Shown piece after piece: positions 62,684-64,000 of a stretch of DNA of 64,000 nucleotides. Positions within the stretch are counted from its first letter, which is position 1; each line of letters opens with the position of its first letter. The stretch spans positions 6,357,001-6,421,000 of the forward strand of contig NZ_OZ035533.1 of NCBI RefSeq assembly GCF_964033635.1, read 5' to 3'. The notes beneath the pieces are model-generated. The model saw only the letters and a list, made by a program, of their open reading frames with translations. It did no database searches and was not told the DNA's origin. The stretch is from Chitinophaga sp. MM2321 (GTDB taxonomy: Bacteria; Bacteroidota; Bacteroidia; Chitinophagales; Chitinophagaceae). The translations under genes were made by a program, and so were the position numbers.

Positions 62684-63490
62684 ATGGACATTCCTTTACC
62701 AGCCAGTAAGAAAATATATTTTGCATCCGACTTCCATCTCGGTGCGCCCAATGCTGCCACCAGCAGAGAGCGGGAGAAACTCATCCTGCAATGGCTGGAT
62801 CAGGTGGAAAAAGACGCGCAACACATCTTCCTGGTGGGTGATATTTTTGATTTCTGGTTTGAGTATAAACATGTTATTCCCAAAGGCTATACCCGCATCC
62901 TGGGCAGGCTTGCAGCCTTAACAGACAAGGGTATCGGGGTTTCCGTATTTATCGGTAACCATGATATGTGGATGAACGGATATTTTGAAGAAGAATTAAA
63001 CATCCCGGTTTACTACGAACCGCAAACCTATACAATAGCCGGTAAGAAATTCTATATAGGTCATGGCGACGGGCTCGGCCCTGGCGATCATGGCTATAAG
63101 TTTTTGAAAAAAGTATTCAGGAATCCTTTTTGCCGCTGGCTCTTTTCCGGTATCCATCCGGTATGGGGCATTTCACTGGCTAATTATTTCAGCCGTAAAA
63201 GCCGCGCTGCAACAGGTCAGGAACTGGAGAAATACCTGGGAGAAGAAGAAGAATGGCTGGCTATTTACAGCAAAGAAATTTTACAGCAGGAACATTTCGA
63301 TTACTTCATTTTTGGCCACCGGCACCTGCCGCTGGATATTAAAGTAGGCAATAACAGCCGTTACATTAACCTGGGCGACTGGCTCAACTATTGCTCCTAC
63401 GCCGTTTATGACGGACAAACAACCGAATTAAAATACTTTACAGCAGCCGGTGAAAAGGCCGCCAGATCAAGCGTCCAGGATCTCATGTAA
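62684..63490 (+). CDS. lpxH: UDP-2,3-diacylglucosamine diphosphatase
   Basis: 268 residues, calcineurin-like metallophosphoesterase. Metal-binding motifs are ASDFHLGAP, VGDIFDFWFEYKHVIP, GNHDMW, GHGDGLGP and FGHRHLP. EEEEWLAIYSKEIL and the short C-terminus match the Bacteroidota LpxH. It removes UMP from UDP-diacylglucosamine to give lipid X in lipid A synthesis. Its 3' end overlaps the convergent recO by 24 bases. Confidence 0.9.
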   Translation: MDIPLPASKKIYFASDFHLGAPNAATSREREKLILQWLDQVEKDAQHIFLVGDIFDFWFEYKHVIPKGYTRILGRLAALTDKGIGVSVFIGNHDMWMNGYFEEELNIPVYYEPQTYTIAGKKFYIGHGDGLGPGDHGYKFLKKVFRNPFCRWLFSGIHPVWGISLANYFSRKSRAATGQELEKYLGEEEEWLAIYSKEILQQEHFDYFIFGHRHLPLDIKVGNNSRYINLGDWLNYCSYAVYDGQTTELKYFTAAGEKAARSSVQDLM

Positions 63491-64000
63491 GATGGGGGGC
63501 GAATGCATCTCGGTAAAATCAGGCAAATGAAGTCTGAAAAAATCGAGGTATGCATAGAGCAACCTTCTTCTTCTTTCTTTATTCATACTGATCCCGGCGA
63601 GGTGTTGTACTTCACTGCACTGGAATAACTGATCTGTGAGAGAACTGCTTTCAGGATCGAGATGATAGGGATGATGTGGCGGAAGATAAGAGAAGGTACC
63701 TTCCTGTAAATCCAGGTAGGGCGAGTATTCAGAGAAACGGCCATTCAGCCTGAACCCCAGGTGTTCTCCCAATTTCAGCGTAAAATATAGCGGCAGGTTG
63801 GCCGTTACCGCCATGGTGGATACATCCAGCAGTTGCAGGGTGTTTTCCGTAAAGTAGTACAACTCCAGCTGCTGTTCCGGTTGCTTCAGGCACTTTTGCA
63901 GCAATTCTATGAGGTATAGAGCCACGGTGTTTTTTGCCACACTGAAATGCAGCGATGTATAAATATAGCCCAGCTTGAATTCAGAAATGCGTTGCAGATT
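63467..64000 (-). CDS. recO: DNA repair protein RecO (C-terminal part)
   Basis: The frame is open to the window edge, so the N-terminal OB-fold is missing. The visible 177 residues begin NLQRISEFKLGYIYTSLHFSVAKNTVALYLIELL and contain the helical C-terminal domain of RecO. A GTG at 63940 is only an internal codon. RecO works with RecF and RecR in loading RecA. The zinc-finger cysteines of some RecO proteins are not seen. Confidence 0.85.
   Translation of the reverse strand, partial: NLQRISEFKLGYIYTSLHFSVAKNTVALYLIELLQKCLKQPEQQLELYYFTENTLQLLDVSTMAVTANLPLYFTLKLGEHLGFRLNGRFSEYSPYLDLQEGTFSYLPPHHPYHLDPESSSLTDQLFQCSEVQHLAGISMNKERRRRLLYAYLDFFRLHLPDFTEMHSPPILHEILDA

Noticed and set aside
1..64000. 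CRISPR arrays, tRNA or rRNA genes, insertion sequences, prophage genes
   Set aside because: No spaced direct repeats, cloverleaf-forming segments, transposase motifs or phage structural genes were seen in the gaps.

Overview
The window reads as a chromosomal segment of a Bacteroidota bacterium, most likely Chitinophagaceae (Chitinophaga-like). The evidence is an alternative complex III plus caa3-type oxidase locus, the gldKLMN type IX secretion operon, many Bacteroidota-restricted DUF families (DUF4197, DUF4271, DUF4783, DUF6263), and several promoters of the TTG-N19-21-TAnnTTTG type used by the Bacteroidota primary sigma factor. No phage, insertion sequence, CRISPR array, tRNA or rRNA was seen.

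Layout. 0-8.2 kb: the end of an alternative complex III gene (actF), then a cytochrome oxidase assembly and structural operon (coxB, ctaD, ctaB, two subunit-III paralogues, subunit IV, SCO, DUF420, a small CxxC membrane protein). 8.2-14.6 kb: GNAT acetyltransferase, a MarR regulator with a cysteine-rich tail, a protoglobin-like protein, a ClC chloride channel, a Gdx/SugE exporter, MeaB, a glycosyltransferase and a Lon-N-domain protein. 14.7-17.3 kb: an outer membrane protein, lptC and csaA. 17.3-32 kb: a dipeptidyl peptidase, lysS, universal stress protein, DUF4197, flavin reductase plus FAH-family hydrolase, a serine hydrolase, a lipid hydroxylase, DUF genes and metB. 32-41 kb: DUF2911, acpH, a deoxyhypusine-synthase-like enzyme, hemW, DUF4271 with hemD, and a DUF255 thioredoxin-domain protein. 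41-46 kb: gldKLMN. 46-64 kb: Crp-type regulator, DinB, uvrC, gpmI, nadC, a lipid kinase, a SUI1 factor, aldo/keto reductase, AraC regulator, GT39 glycosyltransferase, birA, rsfS, ftsH, a LUD protein, lpxH and a partial recO.

The most notable non-genic signal is a four-copy family of short, same-strand, intergenic elements (about 17.54, 17.96, 20.55 and 31.87 kb). Each has a conserved block GGTTTTTCATAGGATATGG, a fixed-distance promoter-like box upstream, and a terminator hairpin whose stem differs between copies but stays paired while the loop (T/G)TCT is kept. This looks like a family of about 55-65 nt small RNAs that I cannot assign to a known class. A second unexplained structured RNA candidate sits at 56.73-56.90 kb upstream of a GT39 gene. 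Very long perfect inverted repeats (51, 44 and 25 bp arms) fill the space between convergent units.
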